A stretch of DNA of 64,000 bases from Streptomyces vilmorinianum (lineage in GTDB: Bacteria > Actinomycetota > Actinomycetes > Streptomycetales > Streptomycetaceae): contig NZ_CP040244.1 of NCBI RefSeq assembly GCF_005517195.1, positions 1,878,001 through 1,942,000 of the forward strand, in the 5' to 3' direction. Below, piece by piece: positions 1 to 9,043 of this stretch (the first letter of the stretch is position 1; every line of letters begins with the position of its first letter). Both the position numbers and the translations under genes were made by a program. The notes beneath the pieces are model-generated. The model did no database searches. It saw only the letters and a list, made by a program, of their open reading frames with translations, and was not told where the DNA came from.

Positions 1-19
1 GGACGACGGGGACGCTCAT
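1..19 (-). CDS. Start of a minus-strand gene cut by the window edge
   Basis: Only six codons are visible: an ATG at 19 reading leftward, then Ser-Val-Pro-Val-Val. A GGAG ribosome-binding site lies 7 bases upstream in the minus-strand sense, which makes the start credible. The gene would be the next one downstream of the E2 gene, beyond the hairpin at 63-104. Nothing can be said about its function. Confidence 0.45.
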
Positions 20-62
20 GAAGCCGCTCCTTAAGGGACGCGTTGACACTCAAGACAATACG

Positions 63-104
63 GCGGCGCCCCCGCCCGGAAACACTTCCGGGCGGGGGCG
101 CCGC
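63..104 (-). terminator. Strong hairpin after the E2 gene
   Basis: An 18-bp perfect stem (64-81 with 86-103, extended by one further pair) closes a 4-base ACAC loop. It lies 23 bp past the stop codon of the lipoyl E2 gene, so it probably terminates the lpdA-sucB transcript. There is no long T run, which is normal for Streptomyces. Confidence 0.75.
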
Positions 105-126
105 AGGTGAGGCTCGTTACGTTGCC

Positions 127-1878
127 TTACAGGCCGAGCTCGACCTCGAACTCGCCGGCCTCCAGGATCGCCTTGACGGCCGTCAGGTAGCGGGCGGCGT
201 CGGCGCCGTCCACCAGACGGTGGTCGTAGGAGAGCGTCAGGTACGTCATGTCGCGGACGCCGATGACGGTGCCCTCGGCGGTCTCGATGACGGCCGGGCG
301 CTTGACCGTGGCACCGATGCCCAGGATGGCGACCTGGTTCGGCGGCACGATGATCGTGTCGAACAGCGCACCGCGCGAACCGGTGTTGCTGATGGTGAAG
401 GTCGCACCGGCCAGCTCGTCCGGGGTGATCTTGTTGCCGCGGACCTTGCCGGCCAGCTCGGCCGTGGCCTTGGCGATACCGGCGATGTTCAGGTCGCCCG
501 CACCCTTGATGACCGGCGTCATCAGACCCTTCTCGGAGTCCACGGCGATGCCGATGTTCTCCGAGTCGAAGTACGTGATGGTGCCCTCGTCCTCGTTGAT
601 CCGGGCGTTGATGACCGGGTGGGCCTTCAGCGCCTGGGCCGCCGCCTTGACGAAGAACGGCATCGGGGAGAGCTTCACGCCCTCGCGGGCGGCGAAGGAG
701 TCCTTCGCCTGGCCGCGCAGCTTCATCAGCTTGGTGATGTCGACCTCGACGACCGAGGACAGCTGGGCCTGGCCGTGCAGCGCCTTCATCATGTTGTCGC
801 CGATGACCTTGCGCATGCGGGTCATCTTGACGGTCTGACCACGCAGCGGGGAGACCTCGAGGGCCGGGGCCTTCGCAGCGGCCACCGGAGCGGCGGCGGC
901 GGGGGCCGGGGCGGCCTTCTTGGCCTCGGCGGCCGCGAGGACGTCCTGCTTGCGGATACGGCCGCCGACGCCGGTGCCCTTGACGGACGCCAGGGCGACG
1001 CCGTGCTCGGAGGCGAGCTTGCGGACCAGCGGGGTCACGTACGCGCCCTCGTCCTCCGGGGCGGCCGGGGAGACGGCCGGAGCGGCGGGCGCGACCGGAG
1101 CCGGAGCGGCCACGGGGGCCGGGGCGGCGGGCGCGACCGGAGCCGGAGCGGCGGCCGGGGCGGCCGGGGCGGGAGCCGGAGCCGGGGCGGCGGGGGCGGC
1201 CGGGGCCGGGGCGGCGGCGGGCGCGGCGGGAGCAGCCGGGGCCGGGGCGGCCGGGGCGGCACCCGCGGCGCCGATGACGGCCAGCTTGGCGCCGACCTCG
1301 GCGGTCTCGTCCTCGGCGACCACGATCTCGAGCAGCACGCCCGAGGCCGGGGCGGGGATCTCGGTGTCGACCTTGTCCGTGGAGACCTCGAGCAGCGGCT
1401 CGTCGGCCTCGACGGTCTCGCCGACCGACTTCAGCCAGCGGGTCACGGTGCCCTCGGTGACGGACTCGCCGAGCGCCGGCAGGACGACGTCCGTACCGGT
1501 GGCGCCACCGGCAGGAGCGGCAGCCGGAGCCGGGGCGGCGGGCGCGGCCGGAGCGGCCGGAGCCTCGGCGACCGGCGCGGGGGCGGCGGCCGGAGCCGGC
1601 TCGGCGGCGGGGGCCGGAGCGGCCGCGGGAGCGGCGCCCGAACCGTCGTCGATGATGGCCAGCTCGGCGCCGACCTCGACGGTCTCGTCCTCGGCGACCT
1701 TGATGGAGGCGAGGACGCCCGACGCGGGGGCGGGGATCTCGGTGTCGACCTTGTCGGTCGAGACCTCGAGCAGCGGCTCGTCGGCCTCGACACGCTCACC
1801 CTCGGCCTTGAGCCAGCGGGTGACGGTGCCCTCGGTGACGCTCTCGCCGAGCGCCGGCAGGGTTACGGAAACCGACAT
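127..1878 (-). CDS. sucB: Dihydrolipoyl acyltransferase (E2), two lipoyl domains
   Basis: This is the E2 core of a 2-oxo acid dehydrogenase complex. It transfers the acyl group from lipoyl-lysine to CoA. The 583 residues show lipoyl domain 1 (about 1-78, STDKVDTE motif with K43), an Ala/Pro linker, lipoyl domain 2 (about 130-205, K169), a second long Ala/Pro linker, an E3/E1-binding domain starting [14 protein letters not shown], and the catalytic domain with DHRLVDG near the C-terminus. The start ATG has AGGAG about 11 bases upstream. lpdA lies immediately upstream in the same direction. Such genes are usually annotated sucB. The M. tuberculosis counterpart Rv2215, once called sucB, proved to be the pyruvate dehydrogenase E2 (DlaT), so the substrate cannot be read from the name. 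Confidence 0.93.
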   Translation of the reverse strand: MSVSVTLPALGESVTEGTVTRWLKAEGERVEADEPLLEVSTDKVDTEIPAPASGVLASIKVAEDETVEVGAELAIIDDGSGAAPAAAPAPAAEPAPAAAPAPVAEAPAAPAAPAAPAPAAAPAGGATGTDVVLPALGESVTEGTVTRWLKSVGETVEADEPLLEVSTDKVDTEIPAPASGVLLEIVVAEDETAEVGAKLAVIGAAGAAPAAPAPAAPAAPAAAPAPAAPAAPAPAPAPAAPAAAPAPVAPAAPAPVAAPAPVAPAAPAVSPAAPEDEGAYVTPLVRKLASEHGVALASVKGTGVGGRIRKQDVLAAAEAKKAAPAPAAAAPVAAAKAPALEVSPLRGQTVKMTRMRKVIGDNMMKALHGQAQLSSVVEVDITKLMKLRGQAKDSFAAREGVKLSPMPFFVKAAAQALKAHPVINARINEDEGTITYFDSENIGIAVDSEKGLMTPVIKGAGDLNIAGIAKATAELAGKVRGNKITPDELAGATFTISNTGSRGALFDTIIVPPNQVAILGIGATVKRPAVIETAEGTVIGVRDMTYLTLSYDHRLVDGADAARYLTAVKAILEAGEFEVELGL

Positions 1879-1936
1879 GGTTTCAGTTGCTCCTAACGAA
1901 TTGCGGAAAGTGGTCGTCGCGCCCGTGACGTGAGCG

Positions 1937-3325
1937 TCAGTCGTGGGAGTGCAGAGGCTTGCCGGCCAGGGCCAGGTGGGCCTCGCCGAGCGCCTCGTTC
2001 TGCGTCGGGTGGGCGTGGATGAGCTGCGCGACCTCGGCCGGCAGCGCCTCCCAGTTGTAGATCAGCTGCGCTTCGCCGACCTGCTCGCCCATGCGGTCAC
2101 CGACCATGTGGACGCCGACCACGGCACCGTCCTTGACCTGGACGAGCTTGATCTCGCCCGCGGTCTTGAGGATCTTGCTCTTGCCGTTGCCCGCGAGGTT
2201 GTACTTCAGGGCGACGACCTTGTCCGCGCCGTAGATCTCCTTGGCCTTGGCCTCGGTGATACCGACGGAGGCGACCTCGGGGTGGCAGTACGTCACCCGC
2301 GGCACGCCGTCGTAGTCGATCGGAACGGTCTTCAGACCGGCCAGACGCTCCGCCACCAGGATGCCCTCGGCGAAGCCGACGTGCGCGAGCTGGAGGGTGG
2401 GGACCAGGTCGCCCACCGCGGAGATCGTCGGGACGTTCGTCCGCATGTACTCGTCGACGAGCACGTAGCCGCGGTCCATCGCGACGCCCTGCTCCTCGTA
2501 ACCGAGACCGGCCGAGACCGGGCCGCGGCCGATGGCGACCAGCAGCACCTCGGCCTCGAAGGTCTTGCCGTCGGCCAGGGTGACCTTGACGCCGTTCTCG
2601 GTGTACTCGGCGGACTGGAAGAACGTGCCGAGGTTGAACTTGATGCCGCGCTTGCGGAAGGCGCGCTCAAGAAGCTTGGAGCTGTTCTCGTCCTCGACCG
2701 GGACTAGGTGCTTCAGACCCTCGATGACGGTCACGTCGGTGCCGAAGGACTTCCACGCGGACGCGAACTCGACGCCGATGACACCGCCGCCGAGGATGAT
2801 CGCGGACTCCGGGACACGGTCCAGGGTCAGCGCGTGATCCGAGGAGATGATCCGGTTGCCGTCGATCTCCAGGCCCGGCAGCGACTTCGGTACGGAACCG
2901 GTGGCGAGGAGGACGTGACGGCCCTCGACGCGGCGGCCGTCCACGTCGACGGAGGTGGGGGAGGAGAGGCGGCCGTGGCCCTCGATGTACGTCACCTTAC
3001 GGGAGGCGACGAGACCCTGCAGACCCTTGTAGAGGCCCGAGATCACGTCGTCCTTGTACTTGTGCACGGCCTTGATGTCGATGCCCTCGAAGGAGGCCTT
3101 GACACCGAACTGCTCCGCCTCGCGCGCCTGGTCGGCGACCTCGCCGGCGTGGAGCAGCGCCTTCGTGGGGATGCAGCCGTTGTGCAGGCAGGTGCCGCCG
3201 AGCTTGTTCTTCTCGATCAGTGCGACGTCCAGGCCCAGCTGCGCTCCGCGCAGCGCCGCGGCATAACCGCCGCTACCGCCGCCGAGGATCACTAGGTCGA
3301 AAACGGTGCTGGCGTCGTTCGCCAC
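1937..3325 (-). CDS. lpdA: Dihydrolipoyl dehydrogenase (E3)
   Basis: This FAD enzyme reoxidises the dihydrolipoyl groups of the E2 component, passing electrons to NAD. The N-terminus carries the dinucleotide motif [14 protein letters not shown] and the redox disulfide in [18 protein letters not shown] second Rossmann motif ([10 protein letters not shown]) binds NAD, and the C-terminal dimer domain carries HAHPTQNE. I place the start at GTG 3325 (462 residues), because GGAGG lies 7 bases upstream. An ATG 18 bases further upstream would place that site inside the gene. It is upstream of, and probably cotranscribed with, the E2 gene (58-bp gap). The E1 component is not in this window. Confidence 0.94.
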   Translation of the reverse strand: MANDASTVFDLVILGGGSGGYAAALRGAQLGLDVALIEKNKLGGTCLHNGCIPTKALLHAGEVADQAREAEQFGVKASFEGIDIKAVHKYKDDVISGLYKGLQGLVASRKVTYIEGHGRLSSPTSVDVDGRRVEGRHVLLATGSVPKSLPGLEIDGNRIISSDHALTLDRVPESAIILGGGVIGVEFASAWKSFGTDVTVIEGLKHLVPVEDENSSKLLERAFRKRGIKFNLGTFFQSAEYTENGVKVTLADGKTFEAEVLLVAIGRGPVSAGLGYEEQGVAMDRGYVLVDEYMRTNVPTISAVGDLVPTLQLAHVGFAEGILVAERLAGLKTVPIDYDGVPRVTYCHPEVASVGITEAKAKEIYGADKVVALKYNLAGNGKSKILKTAGEIKLVQVKDGAVVGVHMVGDRMGEQVGEAQLIYNWEALPAEVAQLIHAHPTQNEALGEAHLALAGKPLHSHD

Positions 3326-3556
3326 GTCACGTCCTCCATGCATGTGCGCCGGTCGCCGGTCTTCTCTGACCGGGCGGCGGCTGGTGTTCGGCCGCTTTTA
3401 TTTCGGCCCTGTGGTGGGGGCCCTGTCCTGCCGAGAACCCATCTTCGCACTTGTTCCCGGAAGGCGGGACGCGGGGCCGGTCTCTGAGACGGGGCGATCG
3501 TCCGTACGGACGGGCGATCAGGGTGTACGAACGTACGGATTCCGTTGTCGGTGAAC

Positions 3557-3594
3557 GTGTCCGGCCCCGGAGAGACCTCCCCGGGGCCGGACAC
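3557..3594 (-). terminator. Hairpin after pepA
   Basis: A perfect 14-bp stem (3557-3570 with 3581-3594) and a 10-base loop lie 13 bp past the pepA stop codon. It separates pepA from lpdA, whose promoter must lie in 3326-3556. Confidence 0.7.
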
Positions 3595-3606
3595 GGATCA
3601 CACCGG

Positions 3607-5121
3607 TCAGAGCTCGCCGTCGGCCGTACGCTCCGCCAGCTTCACCAGGGTGCGGACCGCGGATCCCGTGCCGCCCTTCGGGGTGTAGCCGTACGGCGCG
3701 CCCTCGTGGAAGGCCGGGCCCGCGATGTCGAGGTGGGCCCAGGTGATGCCCTCGCCCACGAACTCCTGCAGGAACAGACCGGCGACCAGGCCGCCGCCCA
3801 TCCGCTCGCCCATGTTCGCGATGTCCGCGGTCGGGGAGTCCATGCCCTTGCGCAGCTCCACGGGGAGCGGCATCGGCCAGGACTGCTCGCCGACCTCCTC
3901 GGCGATCTCGTGGATCGCGGTGCGGTAGTCGTCGTCGTTGGCCATGATCCCGAACATGCGGTGGCCGAGCGCCAGGACCATCGCGCCGGTCAGGGTCGCC
4001 ACGTCGACGATCGCGTCCGGGTTCTCCTCCGAGGCGCGGGTCAGCGCGTCGGCCAGGACCAGCCGGCCCTCGGCGTCCGTGTTGAGGACCTCGACGGTCT
4101 TGCCGCTGTACATGCGCAGCACGTCGCCGGGGCGGGTGGCCGAGCCCGACGGCATGTTCTCGGCGAGCGCCAGCCAGCCGGTGACGTTGACGGCCAGACC
4201 GATCCGGGCGGCGGCGACGACCGCGGCGAACACGGCGGCGGCGCCGCTCATGTCGCACTTCATCGTCTCGTTGTGACCGGCCGGCTTCAGGGAGATGCCG
4301 CCCGAGTCGTAGGTGATGCCCTTGCCGACCAGGGCCAGGGTCTTCTCCGCCTCCGGGTGGGTGTACGCGATCCGGACGAGCCGCGGCGGGTTCTCCGAGC
4401 CGTTGCCGACGCCCAGGATGCCGCCGAAGCCGCCCTTGGCCAGCGCCTTCTCGTCGAGGACCTGGACCTTGAGGCCGTGCTCCTTGCCCGCGGCCTGCGC
4501 CTGGGCGGCGAAGGTGGCCGGCGTGAGGTCGTTCGGCGGCATGTTGATCAGGTCGCGGGCGCGGTTGATCTCCTCGGTGAGCGCCTGCGCGCGCTCCGCG
4601 GCGGCCTTGAAGGCCTTGTCGCGCGGCTTGCCGCCGAGCAGGGCGACCTCGGCCAGCGGCTTCTTCGCGTCCTTGCCGTTCTTGCTGTCCTGGTACGCGG
4701 TGAAGGTGTACGCGCCGAGCAGCGCGCCCTCCGCGATCGCCTCGGCGTCCTCGGCGGACGCGACCGGCAGCGCGAACGCGGCCTTCTTCGTGCCGTGCAG
4801 GGTGCGGGCGGCGGTACCGGCGGCGCGGCGCAGCGCCTCGGCGCCGTACACCTCGCCGTCCTCGGGGGCGGAGCCCAGGCCGACGGCGAGCACGACAGGG
4901 GCCTTCAGGCCGGCGGGGGCGGGCAGCTTGGTCGCTTCACCCTCGGCACCCGCGGCGCCCAGGGTCTCCAGGACGGCGGCGAGCTTACCGTCGAACGCCT
5001 TGTCCACGGCCTCGGCGCCGGGGGCGACGACCAGGCCCTTTCCGGACTTCGCGACGCCGACGACGAGGGCGTCGGCGCGCAGCGTCGCCGCACCGGCAGT
5101 GCTGAGAGTGAGAGCAGTCAC
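3607..5121 (-). CDS. pepA: Leucyl aminopeptidase, M17 family
   Basis: This is a cytosolic aminopeptidase that removes N-terminal residues from peptides using two metal ions. The C-terminal catalytic domain shows the M17 signature NTDAEGRLVLADAL and the metal/substrate motif VGKGITYDSGGISLKP. The N-terminal third is the more variable regulatory domain. The likely start is GTG 5121 (VTALTLSTAGAATL), giving 504 residues. The reading frame stays open upstream, but that part is Arg-rich and unlike the family. The Shine-Dalgarno sequence is weak (GAAGCGAG). The gene is divergent from the exopolysaccharide operon. Confidence 0.92.
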   Translation of the reverse strand: MTALTLSTAGAATLRADALVVGVAKSGKGLVVAPGAEAVDKAFDGKLAAVLETLGAAGAEGEATKLPAPAGLKAPVVLAVGLGSAPEDGEVYGAEALRRAAGTAARTLHGTKKAAFALPVASAEDAEAIAEGALLGAYTFTAYQDSKNGKDAKKPLAEVALLGGKPRDKAFKAAAERAQALTEEINRARDLINMPPNDLTPATFAAQAQAAGKEHGLKVQVLDEKALAKGGFGGILGVGNGSENPPRLVRIAYTHPEAEKTLALVGKGITYDSGGISLKPAGHNETMKCDMSGAAAVFAAVVAAARIGLAVNVTGWLALAENMPSGSATRPGDVLRMYSGKTVEVLNTDAEGRLVLADALTRASEENPDAIVDVATLTGAMVLALGHRMFGIMANDDDYRTAIHEIAEEVGEQSWPMPLPVELRKGMDSPTADIANMGERMGGGLVAGLFLQEFVGEGITWAHLDIAGPAFHEGAPYGYTPKGGTGSAVRTLVKLAERTADGEL

Positions 5122-5427
5122 GGTGGTGAAATCTCGCTTCCATTGAGTTCTGTGGCGGTCGAGGGATGGGCCGACCGTGCCCGCCGCATCGTATTTCGGC
5201 CCGGAGAGCGCCGAGAACGAGCCTACGCTCGCTCGTCCTGTTCGCTCACGGCGACGGTGATTCACTCATCCGTGGTGTCTCTTTCACGTTTACCGCGCGA
5301 GGGCCGAGGGCTCCTCCACACTCGCCTCATTCCCGCAAGGGCGGCACCAGCCCCTTTGCATCATCCGCATCATCTCCACAGGTCCTCCCAGAACGGCGGG
5401 GGCCTGTCGAGGGGGGACACCACTCCG
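5122..5427. promoter_or_regulatory. Divergent intergenic region, pepA / exopolysaccharide operon
   Basis: These 306 bp must hold the promoters of both pepA (leftward) and the four-gene exopolysaccharide operon (rightward). I see no convincing -35/-10 pair, no strong inverted repeat and no small gene. A GAGGGGGGA ribosome-binding site at about 5410-5418 serves the deacetylase gene. Open frames crossing the region lack a start with a ribosome-binding site. Confidence 0.5.
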
Positions 5428-7494
5428 ATGGACTCTGCCGGATCCCGCATGCCCAGAACAGCCAGGACCGCGGCCCTGCTCGCCGCCGCGCTCCTCGCCA
5501 CCGTCGTCCCGTCCGCGGGCGCGAGCGCCGCCGAAACGGTGCCGCGGATCGACCTCACCGTCCTGGTCGTCGACGACGGCGGCAGCGCCGTGGAGGCGAT
5601 CACCGCCGAGCTGCGCTCCACCGGCGTCCCGTACCGCCGGGTCGATCTGGCCGATTCCGGCCGCCCGGTGATCGACGCCGGCTTCCTCAGCGAGCCGGCC
5701 GACAGTGCGACCGGCCGCCCCCGGGCCAAGTACCAGGGCGTCGTGCTGCCCCACGAGGCCGCCTTCGGCCCCGACTCCGCCGAGCAGGCCGCGCTCGCCG
5801 CGTACGGCAGGACCTTCGGCATCCCGCAGGTCGACGCGTACACCTGGGCCCACCCCGGCGTCGGCCTCGACTACACCTCCGACGGCGGCTTCTCCGGCCC
5901 CCTCGACGGGGCCGCCGCCTCCGTCACCACCGCCGGCCGGGCGGGACCCTTCCGCTACCTCGACGGGCCGCTGACCTTCGAGGACAACGACCCGTCGATC
6001 TCCGAGAGCTACGGCTACGCGGGCCGCCCGCGCGAGGGCTTCACCAGCTACCTCGACATCCCCGTCGACGGCGGCGGACGGGCCAGCCTGATCGGCGAGT
6101 ACGCCCACGACGGGCGCCGCGAGCTCGTCGTCACCTTCGCCTACAACCAGTACCAGCGGCAGTTCCGGGCGCTCGCCCGCGGCATCGTCGAGTGGCTCAC
6201 CCAGGGCGTCCACCTCGGTCGCAGCCGGAACTACTTCTCCGTCCACGTCGACGACGTCTTCGCCCCCGACGCGCGCTGGGACACCGAACGCAACTGCACC
6301 CCCGGCGACTTCGACTGCGTCGGGGACGAGGGCGAGGGCGAGAACCCCGTCCGGATGACCGCCGAGGACGCCCGGTACGCGGCCGCCTGGCAGAAGGCCG
6401 CGGGCTTCACGCTCGACATGGTCTACAACGGCGGCCAGGGCGAGCAGTGGAAGACCGAGCACGGCGGCACCGACCCGCTCGCCGCGCAGCTGATCGCCGA
6501 CCGCGCCCAGTACCGCTGGATCAACCACACCTACACCCACCCCTTCCTCGGCTGCGTCCAGGACACCAGCACCGTCCCCTGGACGTGCGCCGAGAACCTC
6601 AGCGGCAGCACGCTCTGGATGAGCCGCTCCGAGATCTCCGGGCAGATCCGCGACAACCACAACTGGGCCGTCGGCAAGGGCCTCTCGGTCGACCGCGCCG
6701 AGCTCGTCACCGGCGAGCACTCCGGCCTGAAGATCCTCCCGCAGCAGCCCACCGACAACCCCAACCTCGCCGGCGCGCTCTCCGACAACCGCGTGAAGTG
6801 GGTCGCGAGCGACAACTCCCGCGAGCCCGGACAGCGGGCCGTCGGCACCGGTACGGCCGCCGCGAAGACCGTCCCGCGCCACCCGATGAACGTGTACTAC
6901 AACGTGGGCACGGCCGCCGAGATGGCCGACGAGTACAACTGGGTCTACACCTCGCGCGCCGACGGCGGCAGCGGGATCTGCGAGACCAACCCGGCCTCCA
7001 CCTGCCTGCCCGCCCCGCTCGACACCGCCACCGGGTACGCCTCCCACATCGTCCCGCAGGAGGCCCGCACGGCCCTCTCCCACATCGTGGCGAACGACCC
7101 GCGCCCGCACTACGTCCACCAGTCCAACCTCGCCGAGGAGCGCACCCTCTACCCCGTCCTCGACCGGGTCCTCGCCGACTACCGGACCCTCTTCGCCGAC
7201 AACACCCCCCTGGTGAACCCCCGTCAGCGCGAGGTCGGCACCGAGCTCAACCGCCGTACCGCCTGGGATCAGGCCCTCGCGGCCGGCAAGGTCACCGCGT
7301 ACCGCGTCGGCACCACCGTCACCGTCAAGGCGCCCTCCGGCGTGACCGCCCCGGTCACCGCGCCCGAGGGAACCCGTAAGCAACTCCTCCTCGGCACGGC
7401 GGTCTTCGGGACGCCGTACGCGGGCGCGCGGTCCGCGTGGACGGCCCCGGAGTCGCTGCAGTCCGCGATCACCCTCAAGCTGCCGACCGCCTGA
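5428..7494 (+). CDS. Secreted Agd3-like polysaccharide deacetylase
   Basis: This 688-residue exported protein has an N-terminal signal peptide (Arg-rich start, Ala/Leu core, cleavage near ASAAE at about residue 35). A region of about 230 residues follows, including LTVLVVDDGG and a carbohydrate-module-like segment. The NodB-type deacetylase domain comes next: VHVDDVF supplies the acidic pair D275/D276, and NHTYTH supplies the metal histidines H367 and H371. The architecture matches Agd3, the Aspergillus enzyme that deacetylates galactosaminogalactan. Start ATG 5428 has GAGGGGGGA upstream; ATG 5449 is an alternative. It opens an operon with a PelF-like synthase 31 bp downstream, so it probably partly deacetylates the exported aminosugar polymer. 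The exact substrate is inferred. Confidence 0.82.
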   Translation: MDSAGSRMPRTARTAALLAAALLATVVPSAGASAAETVPRIDLTVLVVDDGGSAVEAITAELRSTGVPYRRVDLADSGRPVIDAGFLSEPADSATGRPRAKYQGVVLPHEAAFGPDSAEQAALAAYGRTFGIPQVDAYTWAHPGVGLDYTSDGGFSGPLDGAAASVTTAGRAGPFRYLDGPLTFEDNDPSISESYGYAGRPREGFTSYLDIPVDGGGRASLIGEYAHDGRRELVVTFAYNQYQRQFRALARGIVEWLTQGVHLGRSRNYFSVHVDDVFAPDARWDTERNCTPGDFDCVGDEGEGENPVRMTAEDARYAAAWQKAAGFTLDMVYNGGQGEQWKTEHGGTDPLAAQLIADRAQYRWINHTYTHPFLGCVQDTSTVPWTCAENLSGSTLWMSRSEISGQIRDNHNWAVGKGLSVDRAELVTGEHSGLKILPQQPTDNPNLAGALSDNRVKWVASDNSREPGQRAVGTGTAAAKTVPRHPMNVYYNVGTAAEMADEYNWVYTSRADGGSGICETNPASTCLPAPLDTATGYASHIVPQEARTALSHIVANDPRPHYVHQSNLAEERTLYPVLDRVLADYRTLFADNTPLVNPRQREVGTELNRRTAWDQALAAGKVTAYRVGTTVTVKAPSGVTAPVTAPEGTRKQLLLGTAVFGTPYAGARSAWTAPESLQSAITLKLPTA

Positions 7495-7525
7495 CCAGCA
7501 CGTCACTTCTGGGGGAGAGGCACAC

Positions 7526-9043
7526 ATGCCGAGCAGTGGCCGTCACGTCACCATGCTCACCGAAGGCACCTATCCGCACGTCCACGGGGGAGTGAGCACG
7601 TGGTGCGACCAGCTCGTCCGGGGCATGCCGGAGGTCGACTTCGCCGTCCTCGCGCTCACCGGCAGCGGGCGTGAACCGGTCACCTGGGAGCTGCCGCCCA
7701 ACGTGTACCGCCACACCTCGTTCCCGCTCTGGGGCGCCGCCCCGGAGCGGGGCGGCCGGCCCCTGCTGGGCCGTCGGCGCAGCCGCTTCGCCGACACCTA
7801 CGAGCGCTTCCTGCTCTCGATCCTCGACCCCGAGGCCGGCTACGACTTCGGCGAGGGCCTCTACGCCCTGGCCGAACTGGCCCGGCGCGGAAGGCTCACC
7901 GCCGCCCTGCGCTCCGAGCGCACGCTGCGTTCGCTGATGTGGATCTGGACCATGCCGCACCTGCCGACGGCCGCGGCCCGGCCCACCGTCCACGACGCCC
8001 TCACCGCCACCGACCTGCTGGAACACGCGCTGCGCCCGCTCGCCGCCCGGATATCCGACAGCAGCGTCGCGCACGCGGTCTCCAGCGGACTCGCGACCCT
8101 GCCGGCGCTCGCCGCCCAGCACTTCGAAGGGGTGCCCTTCCTGCTCACCGAACACGGCATCTATCTCCGCGAGCGCTACCTCGGATACCGCACCGAGGCC
8201 CAGCGCTGGCCCGTCAAGGCCCTGATGCTCGGCTTCTACCGCGAGCTCAACACCCTCGGCTACCGCAAGGCCGACCTGATCACCCCCTGCAACCAGTACA
8301 ACCGGCGCTGGGAGGAGCGCGGCGGCGCCCCCGCCGACCGCATCCGGACCGTCTACAACGGCGTGGACCCGGCCGCGTTCCCCTGGGCGGGCCCCGAACC
8401 GGAGGTCCCCACGCTCAGCTGGTGCGGCCGGATCGACCCCATCAAGGACCTGGAGACGCTGATCCGGGCGTACGCGATCTCCCGCGCCGAACTGCCCGAG
8501 CTGAGGCTGCGGTTGTTCGGCCCGGTCCCGGCCGGGAACGAGGACTACCGGACCCGCCTGGAGAAGCTGGCGGCCGAGCTGGGCGTCACCGACGGCATCA
8601 CCTTCGAGGGGCGGGTCTCCGATGTGGCCGGCGCCTATGCGGCGGGGAGCGTGGTGGTGCTGTCCTCGATCAGCGAGGGCTTCCCCTTCTCCCTGATCGA
8701 GGCGATGTCCTGCGGCCGGGCGACGGTCTCCACGGACGTGGGCGGGGTACGGGAGGCCGTCGGCGACACGGGAGTCGTCGTCCCGCCGCGCGAGCCCGCC
8801 GTGATGGCCGCGGCCGTGACGGAGCTGCTGCGCGACGGGGAGCGGCGGGCCGAACTGGGGCGCAGGGCCCGGCAGCGGGTCGTCGACCGGTTCACGCTGC
8901 ACCGCTCGGTGGACGGCTTCCGGCAGATCTACCGCGAGCTCGCCGGACAGCCGGTGTGCCCGGCGCCCGAACCGGAGGACTGGACGGTCCGCCTCACCGA
9001 CCCCTGGCGCCAGGACCTCGTCGGCGGAGGCTCCCTGTCATGA
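7526..9043 (+). CDS. pelF: PelF-like GT4 glycosyltransferase
   Basis: This is a cytoplasmic retaining glycosyltransferase of 505 residues. The N-terminus LTEGTYPHVHGGVSTWCDQL is characteristic of PelF, the Pel polysaccharide synthase, and is followed by a family-specific insert of about 200 residues. The C-terminal GT-B half has RIDPIKDLETLIRAY and the donor-site motif SISEGFPFSLIEAMSCG. PelF is known to polymerise UDP-N-acetylhexosamines, so a GalNAc/GlcNAc-type polymer is likely. The start ATG has GGGGAGAG 8-10 bases upstream. Its stop overlaps the next start (ATGA), which indicates translational coupling to the membrane protein. Confidence 0.87.
   Translation: MPSSGRHVTMLTEGTYPHVHGGVSTWCDQLVRGMPEVDFAVLALTGSGREPVTWELPPNVYRHTSFPLWGAAPERGGRPLLGRRRSRFADTYERFLLSILDPEAGYDFGEGLYALAELARRGRLTAALRSERTLRSLMWIWTMPHLPTAAARPTVHDALTATDLLEHALRPLAARISDSSVAHAVSSGLATLPALAAQHFEGVPFLLTEHGIYLRERYLGYRTEAQRWPVKALMLGFYRELNTLGYRKADLITPCNQYNRRWEERGGAPADRIRTVYNGVDPAAFPWAGPEPEVPTLSWCGRIDPIKDLETLIRAYAISRAELPELRLRLFGPVPAGNEDYRTRLEKLAAELGVTDGITFEGRVSDVAGAYAAGSVVVLSSISEGFPFSLIEAMSCGRATVSTDVGGVREAVGDTGVVVPPREPAVMAAAVTELLRDGERRAELGRRARQRVVDRFTLHRSVDGFRQIYRELAGQPVCPAPEPEDWTVRLTDPWRQDLVGGGSLS

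Noticed and set aside
43..1896. Long plus-strand open frame opposite the E2 gene, Gly/Arg-rich
   Set aside because: It is a mirror of the Ala/Pro-rich linkers of the E2 gene. Its product is low-complexity, it lacks a ribosome-binding site, and the minus strand encodes a clear enzyme.
3451..5427. In-frame 659-codon extension upstream of the deacetylase
   Set aside because: It is antisense to pepA and lacks family resemblance. The signal peptide and ribosome-binding site at 5428 mark the real start.
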